Positions 1 through 8,818 are shown, numbered from the stretch's first letter. The stretch: 64,000 nucleotides of DNA from Desulfurococcaceae archaeon MEX13E-LK6-19 (GCA_029637525.1 CP072660.1:1389612-1453611), one strand, 5' to 3'. Numbers and translations: made by a program. Notes: generated by a model from the letters alone, not told the origin.

Positions 1-321
1 CCCACCATACCCTCTCCCTACGACTACCTCTACAACCTACTACACAGTGATGTGAAGGAGTGGAACTGGGTTGGATACAAGAACCCTGTGTTCGAGAAGC
101 TTATAGATGAGGCATGGGAGATCGAGGGCGTTGACTACGATGGGGCTCTACAGCTTTACACTCAGGCACAAGTAATCGTGTACAATGAAGCCGTGGCTAT
201 TAACCTGTGGGATGACGTACAACCCTATGTCTACAACCCAAGAATAGTATTGCCCGATGAAGCGTTGAACCCACTGTACATGTACGTGATCTTCTTCCAG
301 TACGTCCAGGTTAAAGGGTAG
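1..321 (+). CDS. ABC transporter substrate-binding protein, family 5 (C-terminal part)
   Basis: The reading frame is open from the first base of the window to the TAG at 319-321, so this is the C-terminal end (about 106 residues) of a gene that starts outside. The tail reads like an extracellular solute-binding protein of the oligopeptide/dipeptide type: a YKNPVFEKLIDEA segment, then LQLYTQAQVIVYNEAVAINLW, which matches the family pattern of a late helix followed by a strand. It ends 6 bp before two permease genes and two ATPase genes, which supports the assignment. It would capture a peptide or sugar oligomer outside the cell; the substrate cannot be told from this fragment. Confidence 0.8.
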   Translation, partial: PTIPSPYDYLYNLLHSDVKEWNWVGYKNPVFEKLIDEAWEIEGVDYDGALQLYTQAQVIVYNEAVAINLWDDVQPYVYNPRIVLPDEALNPLYMYVIFFQYVQVKG

Positions 322-327
322 TAAGAA

Positions 328-1356
328 GTGCCTGTGAGCCTCCACTACATATCCAAGCGTGTGGCATGGAGCGTCTTGGTAATAATAGGTGTTATTGTCT
401 TTTCTTACCTCATAATACTCGCCGCCCCCGGTGATCCAGCCCGGATATGGGCTGGTAATCCTCGTGGAGAAAAAGCTAGTGAAGCCATTGAGAATGCTCG
501 TAGAGAGCTCGGGCTAGACCAGCCTCTCCCGATCCAGGTTGTAAAATATGTCCTCCAGGTACTGAGCGGTAACATGGGCATCTCGATAGAGTACAAGGTT
601 CCTGTAACCGAGATCATATGGAGAGGACTTACTGCCACACTCGAGCTACTGTTCATGGCCTACCTTATAGGCGTGAGCCTCGGCGTGATCCTGGGTGTTG
701 AGTCAGCACTCAGAAGAGGCTCCAAGTTCGATGAAGCAGTACAGTCTCTCGCGATAATACTCGCGAATGCCCCCAGTTTCTGGCTCGGCATAGCCCTCAT
801 AGTAGTGTTGGCTCAGACAATAGGCTTCACTGGCTATGGGAGAGTAGACCAGTACCTAGCGATCTCAACGGGTTTCCATCCGATCACGGGCTTCTACCTG
901 CTTGACTCACTACTGCAGGGAAATCTAGACGTGTTCTTCGACGTACTATTGAGGCTCATACCGCCAGCTCTCGTTGTCTCGACATACCCATTCGGCCTAG
1001 GGATCAGGATTACACGTGCTCTTGTAGCAGAGAATCTCGGTGAAGACTATGTACGTGCTGCTGTGGCATGGGGTGTTAGAAAGAGAACTGTGATATGGAG
1101 ATATGCTTTCCGTGGAGCAATACCTAGTCTCACTCAAGTCCTTGGTCTCGCCTTCGCGTATAGCCTCATAGATGCTATGATAGTCGAGGTTGTTTTCGGT
1201 AGAGAAGGACTAGGCACCATAGCCTACAGCGTGATCGGTAAGAGCGACTACACTCTAGTAACAGGCCTGATGGTGACAGTGACCATATTCTATATCATAG
1301 TCAACACTCTAGCCGATATACTCCAGGCAATCATCGACCCAAGGGTGAGGCTATGA
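328..1356 (+). CDS. ABC transporter permease, DppB/OppB type
   Basis: This is an inner permease of a peptide-type (Opp/Dpp) importer. It starts at GTG 328, six bases after the binding-protein stop, and gives 342 residues, close to the usual DppB length. One N-terminal membrane segment (about residues 12-32) is followed by the extracytoplasmic GDPARIW region typical of DppB, then about five more segments. The EAA-type loop is visible near residues 230-260 (ENLGEDYVRAAVAWGV) and binds the ATPase subunits. It overlaps the next permease by 4 bp, so the genes form one operon. Substrate class is inferred from the family and is not proven. Confidence 0.9.
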   Translation: MPVSLHYISKRVAWSVLVIIGVIVFSYLIILAAPGDPARIWAGNPRGEKASEAIENARRELGLDQPLPIQVVKYVLQVLSGNMGISIEYKVPVTEIIWRGLTATLELLFMAYLIGVSLGVILGVESALRRGSKFDEAVQSLAIILANAPSFWLGIALIVVLAQTIGFTGYGRVDQYLAISTGFHPITGFYLLDSLLQGNLDVFFDVLLRLIPPALVVSTYPFGLGIRITRALVAENLGEDYVRAAVAWGVRKRTVIWRYAFRGAIPSLTQVLGLAFAYSLIDAMIVEVVFGREGLGTIAYSVIGKSDYTLVTGLMVTVTIFYIIVNTLADILQAIIDPRVRL

Positions 1357-2261
1357 GCGGGAGAAGAACTCTTGGAGAACACGCTCACGCCATAAAGAAG
1401 CTGTTGGCCAGAGCTTGGAGGAAGAGAATAGGGTTCCGTATAGGATTGGTACTAGCAACGATAATAACATTCATGGCCGTCTTCGGTCCATGGATAGCCC
1501 CTTACCCTGAGGAAGGATGGGGTATAGCGAAGCCTGAAACACAGCTCCGTGGTCCACAGCCGCCGAGTATTGAGCACCCGTTTGGAACTGATATTCTCGG
1601 CAGGGACTTGTTGTCTCGTATACTCATAGGAGCAGGGTATGCCCTGCTACAGATAACACTGGTTGTCAGCATCAGTCTGGTTATAGGCTTTGTTGTCGGC
1701 GTGACTGCAGCCTACTATCGTGGCGTGATAGAGAAGATCCTGAACTACTTCACCGAGGTATTTATGGCCTTCCCGGCAATAATAATCGCGCTTGCCCTCA
1801 ACACTCTCGTTGGCAGAGGACTATACGTTGTCATAGCGAGTCTCGTCATAACATGGTGGTCTTGGTACGCGAGAATAGCGTACGTTCATGCACGTGGTAT
1901 AAGAGAAATGGATTATGTTGTCTTAGCGGAGCTCGCTGGCGTCCCAAGCTGGAAAATAGTGTTGAGACACATCATGCCCAACACTTTTACACCAGTTTTC
2001 GTGCAAGCAATAACTGATAGTGGTAGCGTATTACTTGAAGCAGCAGCGATCAATTTCCTCGGGTTGGGCTTGCCTTCAGACTATCCTGACTGGGGTGTTC
2101 TCGTCCAGAACGGCTTTAGGTACATCTATAGTTATCCATGGATAAGCCTTATACCCGGAGCATTCATCTTATTGGCTGCTCTCGGGTTCAGTCTCCTAGG
2201 CGATTCTCTTAGAGAAGAACTCGACCCCAAGTTGCGTAGAAGGTGGAGGCTATGGTTCTAG
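1353..2261 (+). CDS. ABC transporter permease, DppC/OppC type
   Basis: This is the partner permease of the same importer, 302 residues, beginning at the ATG that overlaps the upstream stop (ATGA). It has an N-terminal cytoplasmic arm and one membrane segment, then the DppC hallmark EHPFGTDILGRDLLSRI near residues 74-90, and further membrane segments. The EAA loop is near residues 188-205 (LAELAGVPSWKIVLRHIMPN). It ends inside the start region of the first ATPase gene, so translation of the operon is coupled. With the upstream permease it forms the membrane channel. Confidence 0.9.
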   Translation: MSGRRTLGEHAHAIKKLLARAWRKRIGFRIGLVLATIITFMAVFGPWIAPYPEEGWGIAKPETQLRGPQPPSIEHPFGTDILGRDLLSRILIGAGYALLQITLVVSISLVIGFVVGVTAAYYRGVIEKILNYFTEVFMAFPAIIIALALNTLVGRGLYVVIASLVITWWSWYARIAYVHARGIREMDYVVLAELAGVPSWKIVLRHIMPNTFTPVFVQAITDSGSVLLEAAAINFLGLGLPSDYPDWGVLVQNGFRYIYSYPWISLIPGAFILLAALGFSLLGDSLREELDPKLRRRWRLWF

Positions 2262-3214
2262 CTGTTGAGACCAAGAAGCTCAGTATAGGGTACATGGATG
2301 AAGAAGAGAATGTACTATGGGTCGTCCATAATATCAACCTTGAGGTCAATAAAGGAGAGATCTATTGTATTGTCGGTGAAAGTGGTTGCGGTAAATCAAC
2401 ACTAGGCAACGCTATAGTAGGTATACTGCCTCCATACGCTGTAACAAGAGGTGTGATAAAGGTTCTCGGTAAGACAATTGTTGAAGACGATAAACACTAC
2501 TACGAGGAGAGCCGTGGCAAGATAGTCACGCTTATACCACAGAACCCGGGGAAAGCACTAAACCCTTACATGACGATCGACGACCAGTTCTACCATGTGC
2601 TTAAAAGCACTAGGGGGCTGAACAAGAAGAAGTCTCTCGAAGAGGCTAGGAAGCTTTTGAAACTAGTTGGCCTTGATCCAGATAATGTGCTTGACAGCTA
2701 CCCCCATGAGCTCAGCGGGGGTATGCAGCAGAGAGCAGCCATAGCCCTGGCCTTGGCGACGGGGGCACGTATAGTTGTTGCCGATGAGCCTACTTCGGCT
2801 CTCGATGCTCATCTACGTGTACAAATCCTTAACCTGCTTGATGAGCTCCAGGAGAAACTCAGGCTAACAGTTATCATGATAACTCATGACATGGTGTTGG
2901 CCTCTAAGATATGTGATCGTCTGGCCGTCATGTATGCTGGGAGAATTGTTGAGGAGGGTATTGAAGACGAGGTCTTCAAGAACCCGCTCCACCCCTACAC
3001 CCAGATGTTGTCACGAGCCGTCCCAGTGCTTGGTGTGTGGAAGAAACTGGAGTCTTATCTTGGTGAACCACCGGAGCCAGGGCGTTATCCGCCGGGATGC
3101 CCATTCCATCCGAGATGCCCTTATGCACGTGATGTGTGCTGGGAGAAGGAGCCGCCTCTAGTCGAAGTACGTGGTAGAAGGATTTCTTGCTGGCTACATG
3201 GTGATAGACAGTGA
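2252..3214 (+). CDS. ABC transporter ATPase, DppD/OppD type
   Basis: This is an ATP-binding subunit of the peptide-type importer. I place the start at ATG 2252 because GGTGG lies just upstream (2242-2247); the in-frame GTG at 2243 falls inside that ribosome-binding site. Walker A is GESGCGKS (residues 42-49), the signature is LSGGMQQR and Walker B is IVVADEPTSALD. The C-terminal end carries the oligopeptide-transporter extension with Cys residues (PPGCPFHPRCPYARDVC), typical of DppD/OppD; in some relatives these cysteines bind an Fe-S cluster. The gene overlaps its neighbours on both sides by 4-10 bp. Confidence 0.92.
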   Translation: MVLAVETKKLSIGYMDEEENVLWVVHNINLEVNKGEIYCIVGESGCGKSTLGNAIVGILPPYAVTRGVIKVLGKTIVEDDKHYYEESRGKIVTLIPQNPGKALNPYMTIDDQFYHVLKSTRGLNKKKSLEEARKLLKLVGLDPDNVLDSYPHELSGGMQQRAAIALALATGARIVVADEPTSALDAHLRVQILNLLDELQEKLRLTVIMITHDMVLASKICDRLAVMYAGRIVEEGIEDEVFKNPLHPYTQMLSRAVPVLGVWKKLESYLGEPPEPGRYPPGCPFHPRCPYARDVCWEKEPPLVEVRGRRISCWLHGDRQ

Positions 3215-3996
3215 AGTCTCCGGTGCTCATTCTAGACAAGGTTACGGCTGGATACCGTGTAGTCAAGGGATTCTGGAGCCTGTTGCCAAGGCAAAACCTT
3301 GTCTTGAATGATATAAGCTTCACTATAGAGCCCGGTGAGAGACTAGCTGTTATCGGTGAAAGCGGTGTAGGAAAGACTACGCTGATAAAAATAATCCTAG
3401 GGCTCCTCAAGCCCCTCAAGGGGCGTGTCGTGGTTCTAGGCCAGGACATCTACAGGATCGGTAGGAGGAAGAGGAAGATTATAACAAGACAAATAGGCTA
3501 TGTACCACAGGACCCGGGGCGTTCGCTGAACCCACGGCTCAAAGTGAAAAAGATCCTAATGGAGCCTCTTGAGAGGAATGATGTTCCACGTGATGAAGCC
3601 TTGGAGAAAGTTAAGAAAGCTCTCCACCTAGTTCATCTCCACGAGTCTGTTCTCGACATGTATCCCGACCAGCTTAGTGGGGGTATGCAACAGAGGGTAT
3701 TGATAGCACGGGCTCTAGTCCACGAGCCCAAGCTTGTGTTGCTAGACGAGCCGACGTCTGCTCTCGATGTCTCTATACAAGCACAGATAATCAATATCCT
3801 GATCGAGATACATAGTAGGCTGAAGCCAGCCATGCTTACTGTTACACATGACCTTCCTGTGGCACAGTATCTAGCCGATAAAGCAATAGTACTCTACCAG
3901 GGTAGAATAGTGGAACAAGGCTCGATCAAGGAAATTATTGAGAGCCCACAGCATCCATATACCAGGCTACTCATAGAATCATATAAATCAGCTTAA
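3211..3996 (+). CDS. ABC transporter ATPase, DppF/OppF type
   Basis: This is the second ATPase of the importer, 261 residues, starting at GTG 3211 that overlaps the stop of the DppD-like gene. Walker A is GESGVGKT (residues 49-56); the signature LSGGMQQR and Walker B LVLLDEPTSALD are intact. It is shorter than many DppF proteins because the Cys-containing C-terminal extension is missing: it stops soon after HPYTRLLIES. It should pair with the DppD-like subunit as a heterodimeric motor. It is the last gene of the operon. Confidence 0.92.
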   Translation: MKSPVLILDKVTAGYRVVKGFWSLLPRQNLVLNDISFTIEPGERLAVIGESGVGKTTLIKIILGLLKPLKGRVVVLGQDIYRIGRRKRKIITRQIGYVPQDPGRSLNPRLKVKKILMEPLERNDVPRDEALEKVKKALHLVHLHESVLDMYPDQLSGGMQQRVLIARALVHEPKLVLLDEPTSALDVSIQAQIINILIEIHSRLKPAMLTVTHDLPVAQYLADKAIVLYQGRIVEQGSIKEIIESPQHPYTRLLIESYKSA

Positions 3997-4147
3997 CAGG
4001 AGTGTTCTACACTCTATTGTTCCGAAACATTAGGCTCTTCTTATAGCTCAGTGGTGTAGTAGGGTTTAGTGCAAAGGTTTATTTTGTGCTATAGCACATA
4101 ATTAAGATAGACACTCAAGTATAGGATAGGAGGAGGTGAGAAAAGTA

Positions 4148-4381
4148 ATGCCTTGGTGGCCTGGATGGGGATGGAGAGGTAGAGGATGGGGCTGGTGGAG
4201 CCCATGGCCTGGCAGAGGCCCATTCAGCTACCTACCGCCATGGCTGAGACCCGGCTGGCTATTCGGCAGAGGAGCATGCTGGTGGTTGTTCGGCTGGCCT
4301 GGCTGGTACTGGCGCTGGTACCTATGGAGAATATACGCCCCACTACCATACTACCCATACACTCCATACACATGGTACTAG
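4148..4381 (+). CDS. Trp/Gly/Pro-rich small protein (DUF5320-like neighbourhood)
   Basis: This is a 77-residue protein of very unusual composition: roughly a quarter Trp, with Gly, Arg, Pro and Tyr making most of the rest (MPWWPGWGWRGRGWGWW at the start, YYPYTPYTWY at the end). The start is ATG 4148, 9 bases after a strong GGAGGAGGTG site (4129-4138); the in-frame GTG at 4136 lies inside that site. It has no signal peptide, no clear domain and one Cys. It is followed 9 bp later by a Pro/Gln-rich coiled-coil protein. Similar Trp/Gly-rich plus coiled-coil pairs are annotated as DUF5320-type in archaea. Function is unknown; a membrane-surface or metal-associated role is only a guess. Confidence 0.7.
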   Translation: MPWWPGWGWRGRGWGWWSPWPGRGPFSYLPPWLRPGWLFGRGACWWLFGWPGWYWRWYLWRIYAPLPYYPYTPYTWY

Positions 4382-4390
4382 GGTGAGAAC

Positions 4391-4684
4391 ATGGCTTACT
4401 GGTGGCATAAATACTGGCGCAACATCCCCAACCCATTCCAGCCTCCTACACAGCCACAGCAAGAACAACAGCAACCAAGCGAGCAGCAACAACCACCATA
4501 TCCATACCCATATCCACCAATACCACCAATGATAGTATACTACCCACCACCTCCACCGCCAATCCCACCTACACCTGAGGACGAACTATCATTCCTTGAA
4601 GACTACAAGAAGTTCCTCGAGGAAGAACTAAAACGCGTTGAAGAGAGGATAAAGGAGCTCCGCGAACTAGTCAAGAAAGGCTAG
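4391..4684 (+). CDS. Pro/Gln-rich protein with C-terminal coiled coil (DUF5320-like)
   Basis: This is a 97-residue protein with three parts: a short aromatic N-terminus (MAYWWHKYWRN), a Gln/Pro/Tyr-rich low-complexity middle (about residues 18-58), and a charged amphipathic helix (EDELSFLEDYKKFLEEELKRVEERIKEL, quoted here by position 61-90 in part) that should form a coiled coil. This helix pattern resembles the C-terminus of DUF5320 proteins. It starts at ATG 4391 behind a GGTGAG site and is co-transcribed with the Trp-rich gene 9 bp upstream. The two may act as partners, the coiled coil giving oligomerisation. No enzyme motif is visible. Confidence 0.7.
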   Translation: MAYWWHKYWRNIPNPFQPPTQPQQEQQQPSEQQQPPYPYPYPPIPPMIVYYPPPPPPIPPTPEDELSFLEDYKKFLEEELKRVEERIKELRELVKKG

Positions 4685-4705
4685 CCTCCGTATTTTAAAC
4701 CAAGA

Positions 4706-4724
4706 TTTTTTCTTTTCTATTTTC
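4706..4724 (+). terminator. T-rich terminator after the small-protein pair
   Basis: A pyrimidine tract with runs of six, four and four T starts 22 bp after the stop at 4684. Archaeal RNA polymerase terminates at such U-tracts without needing a hairpin. Confidence 0.5.
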
Positions 4725-4827
4725 TCACAGTATAAGTGTTTTCGAACTATATTCTCAAGGTCTTATTATTGAAGAATTATACTAGTTTTTAAATTCTTTC
4801 AAGTCTACAATATAGTTTTGTAACTCC

Positions 4828-5715
4828 ATGAACTCTATGGTGTTCATGTTGGAGAGTACTATCCAGGGGGTATTAGTCTATACCCTCTTGTTTACATTAC
4901 TACACATTATAGCCGACGGCCATGTTGCCAAGGAGTCTAAGATTCAGCGTGAACTCCATAAACTATATGCTCGTCTAGAACCATCTATACTAAGGCTCTT
5001 GGATAAAATGCTTAGATCAAAGTTTTTCACTGAAAACCGTGTGGGCAAGGCATTGCTCAAGGGTCTTGCTAAGATACTCTGGTTTCTACCCCATGGTGTC
5101 GTGATAGACTATAATACAGCGAAGAAGGTGATAGAATTCATCGGCAAGACCGGCAAAGGCCATATAGCTATTGGGCCCTGTGTATGCAAGAGAGCCCTCG
5201 GCGTCAACGAGGAGCCTATAATGACTGACATGACTATTCTCTATGGAGCAGAGATCTACAAGGAGATTAGTGATGAATACCGTGAGATCACACCGGAAGA
5301 AGCACTCAAGCTCCTCCGTGAATTCGAGAAACACGGGCTTGTCCATGAGATATATGCTTGTATGAGGAGTAGTAAATGGACATTCGTTATATGTAATTGT
5401 GACCGCCGATACTGTGTCCCAACAAGAGCATACTTGGTTACAGGAGAAGGAATCGCGCCAGGACCATACAAAGCTGTAGTCGACCCAGAGAAATGCCGTG
5501 GGATCAATGACTGTGGTGAGTGTATTAAGATCTGTAGTTTCAACGCGATCGAGGAGAGAAACGGCAAGGCCTTCGTCAACGACAAGTGTATGGGCTGCGG
5601 CCTATGTATCAACAAGTGCCCCGAGAACGCTAGAACACTCGTCCCCAGACCAAACTATAGGATGCACCTAATCGACTGGATTAATAAAATAGAAGAACCC
5701 AAGTCTTCAACATAA
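4828..5715 (+). CDS. 4Fe-4S ferredoxin-domain protein
   Basis: This is a 295-residue iron-sulfur protein. The N-terminal 35 residues include one hydrophobic segment (VLVYTLLFTLLHIIA). The middle holds extra cysteines (CVCKRALG near 118 and CNCDRRYC near 191) that could bind another cluster or a metal. The C-terminus has two ferredoxin motifs: CMGCGLCINKCPENA is canonical, while the first, CRGINDCGECIKIC, has five residues between its first two Cys instead of two. It probably transfers electrons, but no partner oxidoreductase lies nearby. The start ATG 4828 has no clear ribosome-binding site and may be near-leaderless, with a T/A-rich box about 35 bp upstream. Confidence 0.75.
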   Translation: MNSMVFMLESTIQGVLVYTLLFTLLHIIADGHVAKESKIQRELHKLYARLEPSILRLLDKMLRSKFFTENRVGKALLKGLAKILWFLPHGVVIDYNTAKKVIEFIGKTGKGHIAIGPCVCKRALGVNEEPIMTDMTILYGAEIYKEISDEYREITPEEALKLLREFEKHGLVHEIYACMRSSKWTFVICNCDRRYCVPTRAYLVTGEGIAPGPYKAVVDPEKCRGINDCGECIKICSFNAIEERNGKAFVNDKCMGCGLCINKCPENARTLVPRPNYRMHLIDWINKIEEPKSST

Positions 5716-5762
5716 TTATTTTTTCCTCAATAACCAAGACCAAAACACTTAACCAAAAATGT

Positions 5763-5962
5763 TCATGGAATCCCCTGTAGAGAAACCTTAGCGCTTGGCG
5801 GGGTAAATGCTCCTTCGGGAATGTACTCTAACGCTGCTTGTATGAATAGTTCTCTCCATTTCTCTGGAGAACAACGTCATCTAGTACGTGTAAAACTCCT
5901 TTAAGTGTGGATGGCGTACTGGATACTACGTCATGCCCTGGTTCGAGAGCGACTTCGTGTTT
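5763..5962 (-). pseudogene. Degraded gene fragment, unidentified
   Basis: On the minus strand two adjacent open stretches look like one protein broken by a frameshift. The first reads HEVALEPGHDVVSSTPS and continues to VLHVLDDVVL; the second, in another frame, reads SPEKWRELFIQAALEYIPEG and ends PPSAKVSLQGIP before the stop at 5763-5765. The composition is that of a folded enzyme, not random translation, but neither piece has a plausible start and I cannot name the family. The only plus-strand frame here (5905-6156) looks like a chance reading. Confidence 0.4.
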
Positions 5963-6215
5963 TCATGTACTATACTAGTGCTACTACGAGTATAGTAATT
6001 GGGATGACAGGGATTTCTTCATATAAATCACCTTCCAGGAACATTGTGTTTATTCTCCTTAACCCCAACAGCTTTGATGTAGACACAATTATTCCTAGTG
6101 TACTACTGCAAACATACATGTATACTATTCTTTACGGTTATAGGGTAAGTAAATAAATTAGCTATTGGTTTGATCCTTATTGTAATATACATTATCTAGA
6201 ACCACATTAATATCA

Positions 6216-6226
6216 AAAACTTATTA
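6216..6226 (+). promoter_or_regulatory. TATA box for a leaderless transcript
   Basis: AAAACTTATTA is centred about 26 bp upstream of the ATG at 6247, the usual archaeal TATA-to-start distance. Together with the lack of a ribosome-binding site this points to leaderless transcription of the KaiC-like gene. Confidence 0.5.
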
Positions 6227-6246
6227 GTAACTACGTGATAGTTTAT

Positions 6247-7665
6247 ATGAAGAGCTTATGGAGACAACTATATCAAAACATAACGAGATGTACCAACATG
6301 TTTTATTCAACAGGTAGCGTAGAACTCGACGAGCTCATTGGGAGATTTGAGCCCGGCACCATGGTCCTCATTGAGGGGGCTCCTGGGGCCGGGAAAACCA
6401 CTTTAGCGTTATCTATAGCACATAGCAATATTTTATTGAATAATTCTAGAGTACTATACATCGTATTTGGCGAGACACCATCAAAACTCAGTGTCATCGC
6501 CAAACGTATCGGGTTTAGTGATGTAGATGAGTTTGTGTCCAAGGGTATTCTCAAATTTAACAAGATCCCGTTTGTAAACGATGTTGAGCTGATCAACTAT
6601 ATCACGAAGATCCTTAGCGAGGCCATAAGCGAATACGATATCGTTATCATCGATAGTGTTACTCCGTTAACAAAGATTCTTAGCGGGTACCAAGCGAAAA
6701 GGACATGGGTCCAAATGGTCTATGACTTCATAAGTAAGTTTAGCAAAGGACTTGTCGTACTTGTTGCCGATAGCATGAACTCTGGTCATACTGACGAGGA
6801 TCTAAAAATGTTGGAGTTTGTGTCAGATGTAGTTATTGACCTTGACTATAAGATCCATGAAACAGGTTTTCTAGAGAGAATACTGAAGATCAAGAAGTAC
6901 CGTGGTAAGGCGTTAAGAGTTGTATCATTACCGTTTCTGATAACCAGTAAAGGTATTACGGTGCTTAGCTACATTAGGCAAGACTTTGTGAAAAAAGTAT
7001 CATCGAGAAGGAAACCTATTGAATTGAATTGCTATTCTCTCGAGAAAATATTTGGTTCCCAAATAATTGAGCCGGGTACCCAGGTACTAATTATTGATAA
7101 AAGAAAGTGGGTTCATGGATCGCATTTCCTAAGATATTTCATGCAATTATTATCAGAGCTAATATCAAGAGGACTAAAGATCAAGGTAACGAGTTTTAAT
7201 CCCGAGTTACTTCGTGAGTTCAAGAATATAATCATGGAATGCAAATACGTCAAAGACTGCGATAAAATACTTAATTTAATGAAAATACATGATATAGATC
7301 CACGTACTACACAATTACACTACTTTCTGGGAGAATCCTGTATACCAAGTCTTCTCAGCGGAGTAGATGTAGCTATAGTACTTGGTTCAGAGAGATTATT
7401 CCATATCTATGGATCCGACGCTATTAAAGGAGTAATCATAAACATGATCGAGTACTTAAGGAAGCTGGGAGTTACAACACTAAGATACATGAGGATAGAT
7501 GACGAGAGGAACGTACCTCAATACTATGTAGAGTTCCATGACGTAGTAGTAGCCTTAGAGCCATTGAGTGATGGTGCTATAACAGTAAAACTATTGAAGA
7601 ACGTGAAATCAAGAAGCCCTATTGCTATTCCTGATATAGAGTTTAAAGAGTGTTTGAAAACATGA
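6247..7665 (+). CDS. KaiC/RadA-like RecA-superfamily ATPase
   Basis: This is a 472-residue protein with an N-terminal KaiC-like domain: YSTGSVELDELIG (residues 20-32), Walker A GAPGAGKT (44-51) and Walker B IVIIDS (131-136). The second half shows a weaker repeat of the fold (EIFGSQIIEPGTQVLIID) without a Walker A motif, so it is likely a degenerate second lobe. Archaeal KaiC-like proteins are ATP-dependent regulators, including the archaellum regulator FlaH/ArlH, but nothing here ties it to a pathway. I chose ATG 6247 because a TATA box sits 26 bp upstream; GTG 6235 is the longest option and ATG 6298 the shortest. It stands alone as a transcription unit. Confidence 0.8.
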   Translation: MKSLWRQLYQNITRCTNMFYSTGSVELDELIGRFEPGTMVLIEGAPGAGKTTLALSIAHSNILLNNSRVLYIVFGETPSKLSVIAKRIGFSDVDEFVSKGILKFNKIPFVNDVELINYITKILSEAISEYDIVIIDSVTPLTKILSGYQAKRTWVQMVYDFISKFSKGLVVLVADSMNSGHTDEDLKMLEFVSDVVIDLDYKIHETGFLERILKIKKYRGKALRVVSLPFLITSKGITVLSYIRQDFVKKVSSRRKPIELNCYSLEKIFGSQIIEPGTQVLIIDKRKWVHGSHFLRYFMQLLSELISRGLKIKVTSFNPELLREFKNIIMECKYVKDCDKILNLMKIHDIDPRTTQLHYFLGESCIPSLLSGVDVAIVLGSERLFHIYGSDAIKGVIINMIEYLRKLGVTTLRYMRIDDERNVPQYYVEFHDVVVALEPLSDGAITVKLLKNVKSRSPIAIPDIEFKECLKT

Positions 7666-7804
7666 GTCACTAAAGTATTCCTAAGTATTGTATTTATTTT
7701 GTGCCAAGGATTTAGAGCAAATAGGAAAAAGGGGGAATTAAAGGTATAGTAGGGGGTTTTGGGACAATAGTATTCAGTAGAATCTCCGGCCCCGGGAGGA
7801 TGTA

Positions 7805-8818
7805 TTGAATACATATCGTTTATGTCTACTTGTCTTGCTATTCACAGCTCCACTAATCACCTCGCTTTACGAAGCTCCTCTTTATCAACGAGAAACATTT
7901 CTTGTTAATGCTGGTTATGCTAATAATGTTAAGGTATATGTTGTATATGATAACAATCCCTATTTGAGCGGGCTTGCAGTTAGCTGGGGTCTCTCCCTAT
8001 ATATTGTTGTAGACGATCTTGTATTGTTGTTTGATACTGGAGGTAACGGCGATATATTGCTTGAGAACATGAGGAAACTCGGCTTGGACCCGAGTAGTAT
8101 TGATGTCGTTGTACTATCTCATATTCATGGCGACCACGTTGGTGGTCTCTTTAAGCTGCTGGAAGTCAATCCGAATATAACAGTGTACCTGCCAGAGTCT
8201 TTCCCAGTTGATTTTAAGAACAGAATAGTATCTATGGGTGCAAGAATCGTTGAAGTCAAGGAGCCTACTGTGATCTCTAAGGGTGTTATGACTACCGGGG
8301 AGATATATGGTAACGGAGTCTATGAACAGGCACTAATTATAATCACACATAGTGGTACATTGGTGTTCACTGGCTGTGCTCACCCTGGAGTAGACAAGAT
8401 CGTGTCTAGAGCCGCCGAACTTACTGGTACAAAAATACTTCTTGTTGGCGGGGGATTCCATTTAGCGGGGTCAAGTGAAGACAGGATCAAGAGTATAATA
8501 AACACTTTCAAGGAGTATGGTGTAGAATATGTTATGCCTATTCATTGTAGCGGTGATCTCGCGAGACAATTATTCAAAGAAGCATATGGTGATAAATGCA
8601 TACTCGCTGGCGTAGGATACTCTTTCACGCTACAAGACCTCATAGAAACACCTATTGAATACACTACAACCACTACAAAAAGCATCTACACAGCATCAAA
8701 CACCACCAAGCCCGGCTTAGGAACAACTGCCTTGGTTTCAGCATTCCTTGTATGGGCAATACTGTTTACAGTAGTATTGATAGTCATAATAATTGTTTAC
8801 AAGAAAACCCATAGGTAA
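7805..8818 (+). CDS. Surface-anchored metallo-beta-lactamase-fold hydrolase
   Basis: This is a 337-residue protein with a signal peptide (residues 1-20), a metallo-beta-lactamase domain carrying HIHGDH (residues 106-111), a further metal-ligand region (GCAHPGVDKI) and a late His (MPIHCSG), then a Thr-rich linker and a C-terminal membrane segment with a basic tail (YKKTHR). The domain resembles the archaeal group annotated as 7,8-dihydropterin-6-methyl-4-(beta-D-ribofuranosyl)aminobenzene-phosphate synthase-like, but the export signal and anchor place it outside the cell, so that activity is doubtful. It starts at TTG 7805, four bases after GGGAGGA. It is probably a surface hydrolase of unknown substrate. 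Confidence 0.78.
   Translation: MNTYRLCLLVLLFTAPLITSLYEAPLYQRETFLVNAGYANNVKVYVVYDNNPYLSGLAVSWGLSLYIVVDDLVLLFDTGGNGDILLENMRKLGLDPSSIDVVVLSHIHGDHVGGLFKLLEVNPNITVYLPESFPVDFKNRIVSMGARIVEVKEPTVISKGVMTTGEIYGNGVYEQALIIITHSGTLVFTGCAHPGVDKIVSRAAELTGTKILLVGGGFHLAGSSEDRIKSIINTFKEYGVEYVMPIHCSGDLARQLFKEAYGDKCILAGVGYSFTLQDLIETPIEYTTTTTKSIYTASNTTKPGLGTTALVSAFLVWAILFTVVLIVIIIVYKKTHR

Noticed and set aside
5905-6156. 83-codon plus-strand frame between the ferredoxin and KaiC-like genes
   Set aside because: No ribosome-binding site, no domain, unnatural composition, and it lies over protein-like minus-strand remnants.
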